A stretch of DNA of 38,478 bases from Corynebacterium sp. (GCA_030528295.1 JAUMZC010000008.1:1-38478), one strand, 5' to 3'; counted from the stretch's first letter, positions 26,001 through 36,352 are shown. The notes: generated from the sequence alone by a model not told the origin. Translations and numbers: made by a program.

Positions 26001-26294
26001 TTAGTTGGTCTCCGTGGGCAAGCCAGCGGTGACCCATGCTCCGGTGCCACCAGCAACATTGATGGGATCAAGGCCACGAGCCATCAGGTATTCGCAAACC
26101 TGGGCGGAGCGGCCGCCGGCTTGGCAAATCACGTAGATATCGGAGTCGGTGTCAATCTCAGCGACCCGGCTTGGGAACTCGGACATTGGGATGTTTTTCG
26201 CGCCGGCGGCGTGGCCTGCGGCGAATTCATCGACCTCACGGACGTCAATAAGCTGAACGTCGGCGGGAACTTCAGTGACAGAAACGTTACGCAT
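26001..26294 (-). CDS. Single-domain rhodanese-like protein
   Basis: The 97 residues are one rhodanese domain: LIDVREVDEFAAGHAAGAKNIP (the CH2A-like region), then YVICQAGGRSAQVCEYL with the catalytic Cys in the active-site loop CQAGGRS, and the end GGTGAWVTAGLP. Such proteins move sulfane sulfur, or serve as sulfur carriers, in the cytoplasm. The sequence resembles GlpE/PspE-type small rhodaneses without a signal peptide. AGGAGG ahead of the ATG (26297-26302 on the minus strand) is strong. It follows ppa on the same strand with a 27-base gap, so they may share a transcript. Confidence 0.9.
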   Translation of the reverse strand: MRNVSVTEVPADVQLIDVREVDEFAAGHAAGAKNIPMSEFPSRVAEIDTDSDIYVICQAGGRSAQVCEYLMARGLDPINVAGGTGAWVTAGLPTETN

Positions 26295-26321
26295 GTTGAA
26301 TCCTCCTGCTAGAAATCGAAA

Positions 26322-26798
26322 TTATTTCCCGTAGCGTTCTACAGCTTCGTTATAGATGCGCTCTGCTTCTTCGCGGCCAGCCCAGCCGGAACCGGTGACC
26401 TCTTTATTAGGTTCCAGATCCTTGTAGTGGACAAAGAAGTGCTCGATTTCGTCTTTGAGGAATGAGGAGATATCGGAAATGTCCTGGTAGTGGTCCCAGC
26501 GGCAGTCGTCGAGAACGCAGAGCAGTTTATCGTCTCCGCCAGCTTCGTCGGTCATCTTGAATACGCCAAGAGGGCGAGCTTTCACAATGACGCCGGGGCA
26601 CACTGGTTCTGGCAGGATGACCAACGCGTCCAGTGGGTCGCCATCCTCACCGAGAGTGTGGTCAATAAAGCCATAATCGAGGGGGTACGCCATTGGTGTG
26701 AAAAGGTAACGGTCAAGGTAGACTTTTCCAGTCTCGTGGTCTACCTCGTACTTGTTACGGGAACCTTTGGGAATCTCGATGGTGACTTCGATGCTCAT
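26322..26798 (-). CDS. ppa: Inorganic pyrophosphatase (family I)
   Basis: The 158 residues have the standard length and motifs of soluble family I enzymes: [32 protein letters not shown] with the metal-binding D-G-D-P-L-D, and [11 protein letters not shown]. It splits pyrophosphate to phosphate in the cytoplasm, pulling biosynthetic reactions forward. Start ATG 26798 is chosen over an upstream in-frame GTG at 26807 because AAGGA lies directly against that GTG but ten bases before the ATG. It is divergent from dacB, the same arrangement as Rv3628 and Rv3627c in mycobacteria. Confidence 0.97.
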   Translation of the reverse strand: MSIEVTIEIPKGSRNKYEVDHETGKVYLDRYLFTPMAYPLDYGFIDHTLGEDGDPLDALVILPEPVCPGVIVKARPLGVFKMTDEAGGDDKLLCVLDDCRWDHYQDISDISSFLKDEIEHFFVHYKDLEPNKEVTGSGWAGREEAERIYNEAVERYGK

Positions 26799-26899
26799 GC
26801 GGCACACGTCCTTAAAAGTCAGAAAGGTTTTGGTTTCTCGACTATCCTAGCGCTGTCTACGCTGGGTGAAAACGTCGGGACCGATTGGAGAAGGCTGGA

Positions 26900-28117
26900 A
26901 TGGCAAGTTCTAAGTGGTGGGTAACCACCGCCGTAGTGGCAGTCCTGGGCGTAGGATCCGTCGCAGGCTACGCAGGCTTTAAAGCGGCTGAACAAAAAGC
27001 AATACAACACGACCCACCGCAACCTTTGCCAGTGGTGCACCAATTAGTGCAAAAAGCTAATAATCACAGCAAGGAAACAAAAGACCTTCAGGCATTGATT
27101 GATGATCCCGCGCTGGGATCCTTTGTGGGCCGAATTTCTAATGCTTCAACTGGGGAAACCATATGGAGCAACGAGGATAATGAGCCTGTGCGCCCAGCGT
27201 CCACGATGAAAGTGCTCACCGCTGCGGCGGCATTGCTGAAACTGCCGCACGATCACGAGGTGGAGACGGCCGTCGTCAAGCAAAGCGCGAACACAGTTGT
27301 GATTCGGGGAGGCGGTGATGTGCGCTTAACCGAAGAAAATATCGAAACGCTTGCCGACGCCGCGGGCACGGCCGACCAGGTATTGGTAGACACAAGTGCG
27401 TGGAAATGGGAACCAATGCACCCAGCGTGGGACCCTGCGGACATTCCCGCCGGGTTTATCGCACCCATGGAGCCAGTGATGCTTGATCAAAACCCGCGTA
27501 GCGCTACTCCCGGACTTGATGTGGCCAAAGCTGTGGCGGATCGAATTGGTGCCACGAGCTTTGGTTACACCACGAATTCTGATGGTGATGTAGTAAAAAC
27601 TATTAAATCCAAACCTCTGTTTGATCGACTGCATTATATGATGCTTGAGAGTGACAATGTAGTTGCTGAATCAATTGGCAGGGAAGTCGCGTTGGCAGTG
27701 GATTCATCAGGCAAAACGGATCCGCCGACTGCGGTGTCAAACATCTTGAAAGAACACGGTATTTCTCTCGACGGCGCGCGAATCGATGATACTTCCGGAC
27801 TATCGGAGGATAATCTGCTCACCGCAAAAATCCTGGACGACATCATGCTGAAGGCCGCAACTAGCGAACAATTGCGCGATCTCCTGTATACGTTGCCGGT
27901 TGCCGGCGGCACAGGAACGTTAAAGACACGCTTTAACGACACTGATGGCGAAGGCTGGGTTCGAGCCAAGACTGGCACATTGACAGATACCTCGTCGCTT
28001 GCTGGGACCGTGACTTCTCGGGACGGCGTGGTGTATACATTCGCACTGATTTCCAACCAGTCAGAAGTTCTGCCAGCGCGCTCTGCGCTCGATGCCTTAA
28101 CCACTGCGCTCCGATGA
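26900..28117 (+). CDS. dacB: D-alanyl-D-alanine carboxypeptidase/endopeptidase (PBP4 family)
   Basis: The 405 residues begin with a membrane anchor or signal segment (WWVTTAVVAVLGVGSVAGYA). The three penicillin-binding motifs are present: STMK near residue 101, SDN near 250 and KTG near 356, in the spacing of class C low-molecular-weight PBPs. It trims or opens peptidoglycan peptides outside the membrane. ATG 26900 is used with GGAGAAGG at 26887-26894 as binding site; an earlier TTG at 26885 is less likely. The end ATGA overlaps tilS, so the two are translationally coupled. Confidence 0.92.
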   Translation: MASSKWWVTTAVVAVLGVGSVAGYAGFKAAEQKAIQHDPPQPLPVVHQLVQKANNHSKETKDLQALIDDPALGSFVGRISNASTGETIWSNEDNEPVRPASTMKVLTAAAALLKLPHDHEVETAVVKQSANTVVIRGGGDVRLTEENIETLADAAGTADQVLVDTSAWKWEPMHPAWDPADIPAGFIAPMEPVMLDQNPRSATPGLDVAKAVADRIGATSFGYTTNSDGDVVKTIKSKPLFDRLHYMMLESDNVVAESIGREVALAVDSSGKTDPPTAVSNILKEHGISLDGARIDDTSGLSEDNLLTAKILDDIMLKAATSEQLRDLLYTLPVAGGTGTLKTRFNDTDGEGWVRAKTGTLTDTSSLAGTVTSRDGVVYTFALISNQSEVLPARSALDALTTALR

Positions 28118-29022
28118 CCACCCCATTTTGGCCACGCGTCAGCCCCTCCTTCCTGCGGATTCGTGTAGCGGTTCGCGAGTTTGCGGGGGGATCGCCGGTG
28201 ATTGGGGTGTCCGGCGGTGCTGATTCGCTCGCGCTGTTAGCTGCGGCGCGGGCCGAACGTATTTCCGCACGTCCCGTGATTATCGACCATGGTTTACAAC
28301 CGAACAGCGCCACGGTTGCTGCCCAAGCTGCCGTCGAGGTGGGCCGCTGTGATGCCGAGGCGACAATCTTGAGTATTGACGTCCCAGACACCGGCGAGGG
28401 CATGGAAGCTGCGGCGCGGGCCGCCAGATACGAAGCTTTATTCGAATTTGCTGAGGGAGCTGAGGTTTGGGTGGCTCATACCATGGACGATCAAGCGGAG
28501 ACACTGCTGCTCGGGGCAATGCGCGGCCGGGTGACTGGAATGAGTCCTCGCCGCGGGCAGCTGGTTCGGCCGCTCTTGGGTGTGCGCCGAGCGGACACTG
28601 AAGCGGCTTGCCAAGAACTTGGATTGCGGTATTGGGAGGATCCTCACAATACTGATCGGCGTTTTCGGAGGGTGGCGGTACGGCAAGAGGTAATTCCGCT
28701 AATGAGTTCGATTCTCGGTGGGGATTGTGTGCCAGCATTAGCACAAGCTGCCGACGATGTAGTGCTTGCCGATTCATTTGTGCGTGACGGAATCCAGGTG
28801 GGGGACACCTTATCTGTGGCTGAACTTCAGGTCCACCCCGCGAGGCGTCGGCAACTCACTGTGGCATGGTTGCAGCATCATAACGCGCAGGTCAATCGCG
28901 CCACCATACGTGCTATCGAACGATTGGTCACAGATTGGCATGGGCAAGGCGAAGTGTTAGTTGGTGCACAAAGCTTGGCTGTACGCCGAATCGATGGCAA
29001 TCTTTTAATGTCTGACCATTGA
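28114..29022 (+). CDS. tilS: tRNA(Ile)-lysidine synthase
   Basis: The 302 residues carry the PP-loop [12 protein letters not shown] near 31 and the block [22 protein letters not shown] typical of TilS. It joins lysine to C34 of tRNA-Ile(CAU), changing its decoding from AUG to AUA, using ATP. At ~300 residues it is the short actinobacterial form without the larger C-terminal domains of E. coli TilS. It overlaps dacB by four bases and is followed closely by hpt, as in mycobacteria. Confidence 0.95.
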   Translation: MTTPFWPRVSPSFLRIRVAVREFAGGSPVIGVSGGADSLALLAAARAERISARPVIIDHGLQPNSATVAAQAAVEVGRCDAEATILSIDVPDTGEGMEAAARAARYEALFEFAEGAEVWVAHTMDDQAETLLLGAMRGRVTGMSPRRGQLVRPLLGVRRADTEAACQELGLRYWEDPHNTDRRFRRVAVRQEVIPLMSSILGGDCVPALAQAADDVVLADSFVRDGIQVGDTLSVAELQVHPARRRQLTVAWLQHHNAQVNRATIRAIERLVTDWHGQGEVLVGAQSLAVRRIDGNLLMSDH

Positions 29023-29048
29023 CAATTCGAAGGGTGCCTTTACACGCC

Positions 29049-29636
29049 ATGCACGACACCAAAGACTTCAACGTTCCCTCGACCCCTTACGGCGATGACA
29101 TCGAAGCAGTACTGATAAGCGAAGATGCACTGAAAGTTCGCATTCAAGAGCTCGCGGACCGGGTCTCTGAACAGTACAAAGGCGAAGACGACGATCTTAT
29201 TCTCGTGTGCGTGCTGAAAGGCGCCGTCTTCTTCATCACAGATTTCGCGCGGGCGCTGAGCATTCCCAATCAAATGGAATTCATGGCGGTTTCGTCCTAT
29301 GGAAGCTCGACCTCTTCCTCGGGGGTTGTTCGAATTCTTATGGATTTGGAACGAGACATCGCGGGAAAGAATGTTCTTATCGTCGAAGACATTATTGATT
29401 CCGGCCTTACGCTGAGTTGGCTCATGAAGAACCTGCGAAACCGGAAGCCAAAATCCCTTGAAGTGGTGACGCTGCTGCGCAAGCCGGAAGCCGTCAAGAC
29501 CAAGATCGATCTGTTTGACGTTGGGTTTGACATTCCCAACGAATTTGTTATTGGCTATGGTCTCGATTATGCCGAACGCTATCGTGACCTTCCGTTTGTT
29601 GGTACGTTGGATCCCCGCGTGTATGTGAGCGAATAG
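29049..29636 (+). CDS. hpt: Hypoxanthine phosphoribosyltransferase
   Basis: The 195 residues hold the family blocks [33 protein letters not shown] and the PRPP loop [14 protein letters not shown] near residue 108, with the end block [21 protein letters not shown]. It salvages hypoxanthine and guanine to IMP and GMP. ATG 29049 gives the usual length; a TTG at 29019 in frame, overlapping the tilS stop, would add ten residues and cannot be excluded, as the AAGGG at 29030-29034 lies rather far from the ATG. The last ~90 bases are overlapped by the convergent pirin frame. Confidence 0.95.
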   Translation: MHDTKDFNVPSTPYGDDIEAVLISEDALKVRIQELADRVSEQYKGEDDDLILVCVLKGAVFFITDFARALSIPNQMEFMAVSSYGSSTSSSGVVRILMDLERDIAGKNVLIVEDIIDSGLTLSWLMKNLRNRKPKSLEVVTLLRKPEAVKTKIDLFDVGFDIPNEFVIGYGLDYAERYRDLPFVGTLDPRVYVSE

Positions 29637-30531
29637 CTCTATTGCCACGAGGCCTCATGCGAACGTTTGGCACTGGTGGAGCAGGTATGCGTTCCCCAGC
29701 GCCGGTATATCCTTCCACATTGCCAAATCGGTTGGCGCGGGCTGCTGGGTCTTCCCAGTCGGCCCGCTGTTGGGCAACTTCAGCGTGATCGGTTCCAACG
29801 AAATTCCAGAACATCACCACATCTTCAGCAAACGGCTCGCCACCAAGAATGATGGCGCGGGCATTATCGCCAAGATTCGTGATCTGGAGATGCTCAAACC
29901 CGGCATCCGCATACCAAAGATCGCCGGGTTCTAGACGTTCACCATTGACCTCAAGCGGCTCAGTATCAGCCAATACCGCATATTCAAGCGATGAATCGAC
30001 AGGAAGTTTGATACCGCGACGGCGTGGAAGCCGCAGCTCTGCGCCAAGCGCTTGCTTCGGGGCGTCGATAGGCGACGGAGTAAATCCTGGCAACGAACCC
30101 ATAAACAACAGCACAGTAGCCACCCCAAATTTCTCGGGGGCGGGAACATAATGCTGCAGGCGGCGCCCGAGGTTACGCTGATGCCTTGGGTACGCCAACC
30201 ACAGCTGAACACCATGAAGCCACTCTGACTGTGAAACCTCAGTGTGCGCAATGCCATGCCCGGCAGTCATAATATTTAATTCACCAGGCAATACTCGGGT
30301 GTGGTTCCCCGCGGTATCATCATGGCGAATCTCACCAGCAAACAACCACGAAACAGTGGCAAGGCCGGCATGTGGGTGCGGTGCCACATCCATCGTCGTT
30401 TTCTCCGGGCCATAATGATCGCAGAAAATCTACGGCCCGACCGTTGTCCGTTCACGATGCGGAAGAGTACGACGCACTTCCATAGCGCGGAGACCCCCGA
30501 GAGGCACCGGGCGGGCTGCAAGAATTGGCAT
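29548..30531 (-). pseudogene. Pirin-family gene with an internal amber stop
   Basis: The start is ATG 30529-30531 with AAAGGA upstream. The first 33 codons read as a normal pirin N-terminus (MPILAARPVPLGG...RTTVGP). Codon 34 is TAG at 30430-30432, in the place where pirins usually carry Trp (GPW), so one base change from TGG explains it. The same frame then continues, including IFCDHYGPEKTT, HPHAG and GIAHTEVS, so the metal-ligand His and Glu residues are kept. No other break exists in 327 codons. A shorter product could start at the ATG at 30393 but would lack the first strands. The C-terminal ~30 codons run antisense into hpt and look unlike pirin. Pirins are cupins, some with quercetinase activity. 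Readthrough or a sequencing error are alternatives. Confidence 0.85.
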
Positions 30532-30552
30532 TTGGGTTCCTTTGAAAAACGA

Positions 30553-31962
30553 TTATGTGTTTGAGGGACTCGCGGCGTGTTTTGAACTAAACCAAGCAGT
30601 GACCAACGCTGCGAGGGCGAGGACAATGCCAACGGTGAAGGCCGCCGATGAGCCGTGGGCCGCCGCTACCGCAGGTGTGTTCTGGCTGGCCAGCGATGCG
30701 TTGGTTGCAATGGACATGGTGGCGATAAACAACGCTGTGCCTACCGCGCCTCCTACCTGCTGTAATGTGCTGATAATCGCAGATGCATGCGAATAAAGAT
30801 TCGGCGGGATCGCGGCGAGAGAGTCGGTCATGAACGGCGTGATGAGCAGGGAAAAGCCTAGCGTGATGAGCATGTGGAGGGCGAGGATGATTGCGACCCT
30901 GGCATCGGCCCCTTGGGAGGCGAGTCCGATTTGCCCAAGTGTGAGACATATCCCGCCGGTAAGGGCGAGGAGACGAGGTCCATATTTGTCGTACAAACGT
31001 CCGATAATTGGGCTGGCAATGCCTTGTAAAAATCCGCCTGGGAGTACAAGCAGTCCCGTCTGCAGTGCGGAAACGCCGAGGGATTGCTGCAGGTAGAACG
31101 GCAACACGATCACGGTGCCTAATAGAACTGCCATACTAAACGTGATTGCTAGTGCACCTATCCTAAAAGGTCGATATTGGAAGGGGTGAAGGTCTAGCAA
31201 TGCCGCATCACGTTTGCTTAACTTGTGCTGTCTCAGCAGGAACAGAATGAGCGAAATAATGCCTATGGCAAGCGCGATCACCGGATTGGTGTCGCCATGT
31301 TCAATGGTATTTCCCATGTAGGAGAGTCCGTACACTATGCCGCCGAAGCCAAGTGCGGACAGTGGCACTGAGGGAATGTCGAGCGGTTGGGCTTGTTGTT
31401 CGGAGACATTAGTAAGAAACGCGATACCGGCGAACAGGCAGAACAAGATGATGGGAAGGACGGTCCAAAAGAGCCAGTGCCAGGTGAGCTGGCTCAGTAT
31501 CAGGCCAGAAACTGTTGGGCCGAGTGCTGGTGCGAGGGAAATGACCACACCAATCAAACCCATTGTTGCGCCGCGCTTTTCTGGCGGAACGGTGGAAATG
31601 GCAACGGTCATCAGAAGCGGGAACATAATCGCCGTTCCCACCGCCTGGATCATACGTGCGATTAACAAAACCCCGAACAAAGGAGCGATTGCGGCAATAA
31701 CGGTGCCTATGGAAAACAGCACTACTGCCGCGACAAAAATAGACCTCGTAGAGAACCTTTGGATAAGAAATCCCGTCATCGGGATCACAATCGCCATCAC
31801 CAAAATAAAGCCAGTGGTCAGCCACTGAACGATCGTAGGTTCGACTTGGAAATCGGCGGAAATAATCGGCAGTGCAACACCGAGTACGGTCTCATTAAGG
31901 ATCATTACGGTCGCGGAGACCACAAGAATCCACAGCAAAAATTGGTTTTTTATTTTATTCAC
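30553..31962 (-). CDS. MFS drug exporter, DHA2 (14-TM) family
   Basis: About 469 residues, almost entirely hydrophobic with around 14 predicted TM helices. Near the start, NETVLGVALPIISADF and IVQWLTTGFILVMAIVIPMTGFLIQRF are hallmark blocks of the EmrB/QacA group. ARMIQAVGTAIMFPLLM and the segment APALGPTVSGLI (motif C of antiporters) follow. It probably expels drugs or other lipophilic cations in exchange for protons; the substrate cannot be read from sequence. I place the start at GTG 31962 with GAAAG eight bases before it; a TTG at 31977 is an alternative. It precedes the pirin gene by 21 bases on the same strand, so the two form one unit between hpt and ftsH. Confidence 0.88.
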   Translation of the reverse strand: MNKIKNQFLLWILVVSATVMILNETVLGVALPIISADFQVEPTIVQWLTTGFILVMAIVIPMTGFLIQRFSTRSIFVAAVVLFSIGTVIAAIAPLFGVLLIARMIQAVGTAIMFPLLMTVAISTVPPEKRGATMGLIGVVISLAPALGPTVSGLILSQLTWHWLFWTVLPIILFCLFAGIAFLTNVSEQQAQPLDIPSVPLSALGFGGIVYGLSYMGNTIEHGDTNPVIALAIGIISLILFLLRQHKLSKRDAALLDLHPFQYRPFRIGALAITFSMAVLLGTVIVLPFYLQQSLGVSALQTGLLVLPGGFLQGIASPIIGRLYDKYGPRLLALTGGICLTLGQIGLASQGADARVAIILALHMLITLGFSLLITPFMTDSLAAIPPNLYSHASAIISTLQQVGGAVGTALFIATMSIATNASLASQNTPAVAAAHGSSAAFTVGIVLALAALVTAWFSSKHAASPSNT

Positions 31963-32267
31963 AAAGCAAACTTTCAATAATCACATGTTGGAGGGGACGG
32001 CACAATAACCTGGCGTTTCGACGTCCAGGCAGCAATGTTTCTGCCACAGGGCTGCGTGGCTACTACTTCAGGCGTGCCAACCTTACGAGTGTTCCGCACA
32101 TGTTTTGCAATACCCTTTGAAAAGATGGGAGTGTAGTACTAGTTTGCGATCCTATTTATAGCACAACACCGTTGTACGGTGCACTAGGGAACGAAGTAGG
32201 CTTGGAACACGTTACTTAAAGTGAAAGACGCGTCTGTAAAGTAGAAAGGCCCCCGAGCGGCAGCCCA
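31963..32267. other. Divergent intergenic region between the MFS gene and ftsH
   Basis: No gene is seen. It must hold promoters for both directions, but none stands out clearly. A small hairpin CACCG/CGGTG lies at 32067-32081 plus 100 (32167-32171 with 32177-32181). The ftsH start has only a weak ribosome binding site (GAGCGG). Confidence 0.35.
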
Positions 32268-34655
32268 ATGGATAACAAGAAATTGCTGAAGTATGGCGGC
32301 GTCGCTGCCGTGGTCCTTATGACCTTGTTCGCAATTACTGTGCTTACCGATGATTCATGGAATTCCCAACGCGTGGACACTTCAGTTGCAATGGAGCAAT
32401 TGGATCGGAAAAACGTCGAGGAAGCCAAGATTGAAGATCGTGAGCAACGCCTTCACCTCAAGCTGAAGAAGGAAATTACAGCGAATGAGCGCGATGGTGT
32501 CAAGGAGATTATTGCGGATTATCCTGCCCGAACTGCGCCGTTAATTTTTGATAAGGTCGCGGCTGCTGGTGCGAAAAAGTACACCACTTCGGTGACGCGG
32601 GAGGGATTCTTTTACACGCTCATCACCACGATGTTGCCGATTCTGATTATCTTCGGCTTGATGATGTGGGTGTTTAGCCGTGTCCAGGGCGGCGGCATGA
32701 GCATGTTTGGGTTTGGCGGTTCGCGCGCGAAAGAGCTCACTAAAGACATGCCCACGAATACGTTTGCGGATGTTGCGGGCGCTGATGAAGCAGTGGATGA
32801 ACTGCACGAGATTAAGGATTTCCTCCAAGATCCGGCGCGCTACGAGGCGCTTGGTGCGAAAATCCCGCGTGGTGTGTTGTTGTTCGGCCCGCCCGGTACG
32901 GGTAAGACCTTGCTGGCGCGCGCCGTCGCAGGCGAGGCTGGGGTGCCGTTCTACTCCATCTCGGGTTCGGATTTCGTGGAAATGTTCGTTGGTGTGGGTG
33001 CGTCCCGTGTTCGTGACCTGTTTAAACAGGCGAAGGAAAACAGCCCCTGCATTATCTTTGTTGATGAGATCGACGCCGTGGGCCGTCAGCGTGGCTCCGG
33101 CATGGGCGGTGGTCACGACGAGCGCGAACAGACTTTGAATCAATTGCTTGTGGAAATGGACGGTTTTGGCGATCGCCAGGGTGTGATCTTGATTGCCGCC
33201 ACGAACCGCCCAGATATTCTGGATCAGGCGTTGCTTCGCCCTGGCCGCTTCGACCGCCAGATTCCCGTATCGAACCCTGATTTGAAGGGTCGCGAGCAGA
33301 TTCTTGAAGTGCATGCGAAGGGTAAGCCGTTCTCCAAAGATGCGGATTTGAAAGCATTGGCTAAGCGCACAGCGGGTATGTCCGGCGCTGATTTGGCGAA
33401 TGTGCTCAATGAAGCTGCGCTGCTTACCGCGCGTATTGGCGGCACTGTGATTACTGCCGACGCCCTGGAGGAAGCGACCGACCGTGTGATCGGCGGCCCT
33501 CGTCGTAGTGGGAAGGTTATTTCCGAGAAGGAAAAGAAAGTTACGGCCTATCACGAAGGCGGGCATACACTCGCGGCTTGGGCGATGAAAGATATCGAGC
33601 GTGTGTATAAGGTGACCATCTTGGCGCGTGGTCGTACCGGGGGCTTCGCCATGACGGCCGACGAAGACGATAAAGGCATGTATAACCGCGCCGAGCTATT
33701 CGCACGTATTGTCTTTGCGATGGGTGGTCGTGCTGCTGAGGAACTGGTGTTCGGCGAGCCCACCACCGGAGCGTCGAATGATATCGAGCAGGCAACGAAG
33801 ATTGCTCGCGCGATGATCACTGAATATGGCATGTCACCATCAATTGGCACCGTGAAATACGGCGAGGAGCAAGGTAGTCCATTCGGACATATGCCCGGTA
33901 TGGGCGAGCGGATCGAGTACTCGCAAAATGTTGCGAATACCATCGATGAACAGGTGCGTTATGTGATTAATCTTGCCCATCAGGAAGCCTACGATATCCT
34001 GCGTGAAAACCGCGACGTGCTCGATAGGCTTGCGGAGAAGCTGCTGGAAAAGGAAACGCTACGACGCCCCGACCTCGAAGCTTTGTTTGAGGGCATTACG
34101 CCGCGCGAGCGTCTGGAAGTGTTCCCAGGTGAAGCCGAATGGTTCCCGGGCCAAGCTGACCGCGAGCCGGTGAAAACGCCTACTGAATTGGCCATCGAAC
34201 GAGGTGAAGAACCACCGAAGCGATTCAGCATCTTGGAGGCATCGAAGGCTGCCCGTGAAAAGCGCCAAGCAGAATTGGCCAAGCAACAGCAACAACAGCC
34301 AGCTCGCGGCCCGGTGCCAGTGCCAAACATCATCCCAGCTCCTGGTGCGCAACCCCAACCGGGGCCGCAGCAGAATTCTGGAAAACCAGGTGACACAAAC
34401 TCCTTCCCTGCGCAACGAACCTATGGTGGTTCGCAGCCTCCAGCTGGCTGGGTTGTACCAGGGTGGCCTCCGGCGGCGCCTGGTCAACAGCAGCCACATC
34501 CTGCGCAAGAACAGCAACAAGAAGACCAAGCAGTAGCTGGTCAGCCTGAAGAAGAAATTGGTTTCCGGTTACCTGAGCATGAACGTTCGGAGTACCCAGA
34601 GACGAAGGAAGTGGACGCTACGGATGACGTGGCTCCAAAGAAAGATGAAAAGTAA
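32268..34655 (+). CDS. ftsH: ATP-dependent zinc metalloprotease FtsH
   Basis: The 795 residues contain two TM helices (about 6-25 and 115-138) around a short outside domain. The AAA module has GPPGTGKT near 207, [13 protein letters not shown], and the second region of homology [21 protein letters not shown]. The zinc site HEGGH is near 427. It degrades membrane and short-lived cytoplasmic proteins as a hexamer. The C-terminal ~150 residues are a Pro/Gln-rich low-complexity tail, ending in an acidic stretch, longer than in E. coli FtsH (about 645 residues) but common in actinobacteria. Its stop overlaps the folE start (TAATG), linking it to the folate operon. Confidence 0.97.
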   Translation: MDNKKLLKYGGVAAVVLMTLFAITVLTDDSWNSQRVDTSVAMEQLDRKNVEEAKIEDREQRLHLKLKKEITANERDGVKEIIADYPARTAPLIFDKVAAAGAKKYTTSVTREGFFYTLITTMLPILIIFGLMMWVFSRVQGGGMSMFGFGGSRAKELTKDMPTNTFADVAGADEAVDELHEIKDFLQDPARYEALGAKIPRGVLLFGPPGTGKTLLARAVAGEAGVPFYSISGSDFVEMFVGVGASRVRDLFKQAKENSPCIIFVDEIDAVGRQRGSGMGGGHDEREQTLNQLLVEMDGFGDRQGVILIAATNRPDILDQALLRPGRFDRQIPVSNPDLKGREQILEVHAKGKPFSKDADLKALAKRTAGMSGADLANVLNEAALLTARIGGTVITADALEEATDRVIGGPRRSGKVISEKEKKVTAYHEGGHTLAAWAMKDIERVYKVTILARGRTGGFAMTADEDDKGMYNRAELFARIVFAMGGRAAEELVFGEPTTGASNDIEQATKIARAMITEYGMSPSIGTVKYGEEQGSPFGHMPGMGERIEYSQNVANTIDEQVRYVINLAHQEAYDILRENRDVLDRLAEKLLEKETLRRPDLEALFEGITPRERLEVFPGEAEWFPGQADREPVKTPTELAIERGEEPPKRFSILEASKAAREKRQAELAKQQQQQPARGPVPVPNIIPAPGAQPQPGPQQNSGKPGDTNSFPAQRTYGGSQPPAGWVVPGWPPAAPGQQQPHPAQEQQQEDQAVAGQPEEEIGFRLPEHERSEYPETKEVDATDDVAPKKDEK

Positions 34656-35233
34656 TGGCGGAATGCGCGTTTGATCAGGCACGTGCGGAGGCGGCAGTGC
34701 GGGAGTTGTTGCTTGCGGTTGGGGAAAACCCTGATCGAGAGGGCTTGCAAGAAACTCCTGCCCGAGTCGCCCGCGCATATGCGGAAATGTTTGCGGGTCT
34801 GCATACGGATCCTGCCGAAGTGTTAAATAAGACCTTCTCGGAGGATCATCAAGAATTGGTGTTGGTTCGGGATATTCCTATTTATTCCACATGCGAACAT
34901 CATTTGGTTCCGTTCTACGGGAAAGCACACATTGGGTATATTCCCGGAGAATCAGGCCAGGTTACCGGTCTTTCTAAATTGGCCAGGTTGGTGGATTTAT
35001 TTGCCAAAAGGCCGCAGGTTCAGGAGCGGTTGACGTCCCAGGTTGCGGATGCGTTGGTGGAGAAACTCGGTGCACAGGCAGTGATTGTTGTGATCGAGTG
35101 TGAGCATTTGTGCATGGCAATGCGCGGTATTCGGAAGCCCGGTACGTTGACCACCACGTCCGCAGTTCGCGGTGGTTTCAAGACGAACGCTGCCTCACGT
35201 GCCGAGGTATTGAGTTTGATTCGGGGGTGTTAG
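34655..35233 (+). CDS. folE: GTP cyclohydrolase I
   Basis: The 192 residues show the type IA motifs: [43 protein letters not shown] (zinc-binding Cys and His), [10 protein letters not shown] and [12 protein letters not shown] with the second zinc Cys. It converts GTP to 7,8-dihydroneopterin triphosphate, the first step of folate synthesis. The start overlaps the ftsH stop. Followed by folP at two bases. Confidence 0.97.
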   Translation: MAECAFDQARAEAAVRELLLAVGENPDREGLQETPARVARAYAEMFAGLHTDPAEVLNKTFSEDHQELVLVRDIPIYSTCEHHLVPFYGKAHIGYIPGESGQVTGLSKLARLVDLFAKRPQVQERLTSQVADALVEKLGAQAVIVVIECEHLCMAMRGIRKPGTLTTTSAVRGGFKTNAASRAEVLSLIRGC

Positions 35234-35235
35234 GC

Positions 35236-36012
35236 ATGATGCGCTGCCAGATCATGGGAATACTTAATGTCACTGCGGATTCGTTTTCGGATGGTGGGCA
35301 GTGGCTTGATCCTGAACGGGCGGTAGCGCACGCTGTGGAGATGGTCGCCCAAGGTGCGGATGTAATTGATGTTGGTGGTGAGTCGACCCGTCCCGGTGCG
35401 AAACGAGTGTCTGAGGAGATTGAGCTGGCCCGGGTGGTTCCCGTAATCCGCGCACTTTCGGAGCAGGGTATTACTACCAGTGTGGATACGATGCGCGCAC
35501 GGGTTGCGGAGGCTGCGGTTGCTGCTGGTGCGAGCATCATTAACGACGTCTCGGGCGGTTTAGCTGATCCGAATATGCTGCGGGTGATGGCAGACACGCA
35601 GACCACTGCTTGTTTGATGCATTGGAAGACCGACACATTTGGTGATGCTGCTGGTAGCGCCCATGAACATAGTGACGTCGTTGCTGATGTGTTGACCAGC
35701 CTGCAGCGTTTGGTGGAACGTGCGGGAGGGGAGGGCGTCGAAAAGCTGATGATTGACCCCGGTTTGGGTTTTGCGAAAACGCCTTCGGACAATTGGGCAA
35801 TTTTGCGATCATTGCCGCAGCTGGTTGAACTCGGTTATCCGGTGTTGGTGGGGGCGTCGCGGAAGCGCTTTTTGCAGGGTTCGGATGCGGCGACGGCTGC
35901 GGTGAGTGCGCTTGCGGCGCAGGCAGGGGCGTGGGGTGTGCGCGTGCATGAGGTTGCAGCGAACCGCGCGGCCGTGGATGTGGCGTGGCGATGGGGTGGT
36001 GGCGATGGCTGA
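35236..36012 (+). CDS. folP: Dihydropteroate synthase
   Basis: The 258 residues begin MMRCQIMGILNVTADSFSDGG, the pterin-binding signature with Ala in place of the usual Pro (NVTPDSFSDGG). Further blocks are DVIDVGGESTRPGA, IINDVSGG, LMHWK, IDPGLGFAKT and VLVGASRKRFL. It joins p-aminobenzoate to the pterin and is the sulfonamide target. Two ATG codons lie next to each other; I use the first, which follows a G-rich stretch at the folE end. It overlaps folB by eight bases. The Pro-to-Ala change in the first loop is worth noting, because residues there contact sulfonamides in other species. Confidence 0.96.
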   Translation: MMRCQIMGILNVTADSFSDGGQWLDPERAVAHAVEMVAQGADVIDVGGESTRPGAKRVSEEIELARVVPVIRALSEQGITTSVDTMRARVAEAAVAAGASIINDVSGGLADPNMLRVMADTQTTACLMHWKTDTFGDAAGSAHEHSDVVADVLTSLQRLVERAGGEGVEKLMIDPGLGFAKTPSDNWAILRSLPQLVELGYPVLVGASRKRFLQGSDAATAAVSALAAQAGAWGVRVHEVAANRAAVDVAWRWGGGDG

Positions 36013-36352
36013 CCGCATCACACTCACTGGGTTGGAAGTGTTTGGATACCACGGTGTGTTCGAACACGAGAAACGCGAAGGGCAAACATTTCGAGTGGAT
36101 ATCACCTGTTGGGTGCAGTTTCCACGAGAGGATGATTTAACCCTGACCATTAATTATGCGGAATTAGCGGAGATCGCGGTGGCGGTGGTTTCTGGTCCGT
36201 CACGGGACCTGATTGAAACTGTTGCTAGCGAAATTGCGGAGACAATTCGCGAGCGTTTTCGGGTGCATGCGGTGGAGGTGACGGTGCATAAACCTCATGC
36301 TCCGATTCCGCATACGTTTGCAGATGTTGCGGTGACAGCAAGGAGAAGCTGA
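36005..36352 (+). CDS. folB: Dihydroneopterin aldolase
   Basis: The 115 residues include LTGLEVFGYHGVFEHEKREGQTFRVDI, with the usual aldolase start and the Glu of the active site, TINYAELAEI and the catalytic Lys region VTVHKPHAPIP. It splits dihydroneopterin to hydroxymethyl-dihydropterin and glycolaldehyde. The start overlaps folP and the stop overlaps folK, so the middle of the operon is translationally coupled. Confidence 0.96.
   Translation: MADRITLTGLEVFGYHGVFEHEKREGQTFRVDITCWVQFPREDDLTLTINYAELAEIAVAVVSGPSRDLIETVASEIAETIRERFRVHAVEVTVHKPHAPIPHTFADVAVTARRS

Noticed and set aside
29019..29048. TTG start for hpt
   Set aside because: Possible by frame overlap with tilS, but the ATG at 29049 gives the normal family N-terminus and length; left as an alternative.
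30276..30632. 118-codon minus-strand frame over the pirin start
   Set aside because: It is another frame over the broken pirin N-terminus; the true frame carries the pirin motifs.
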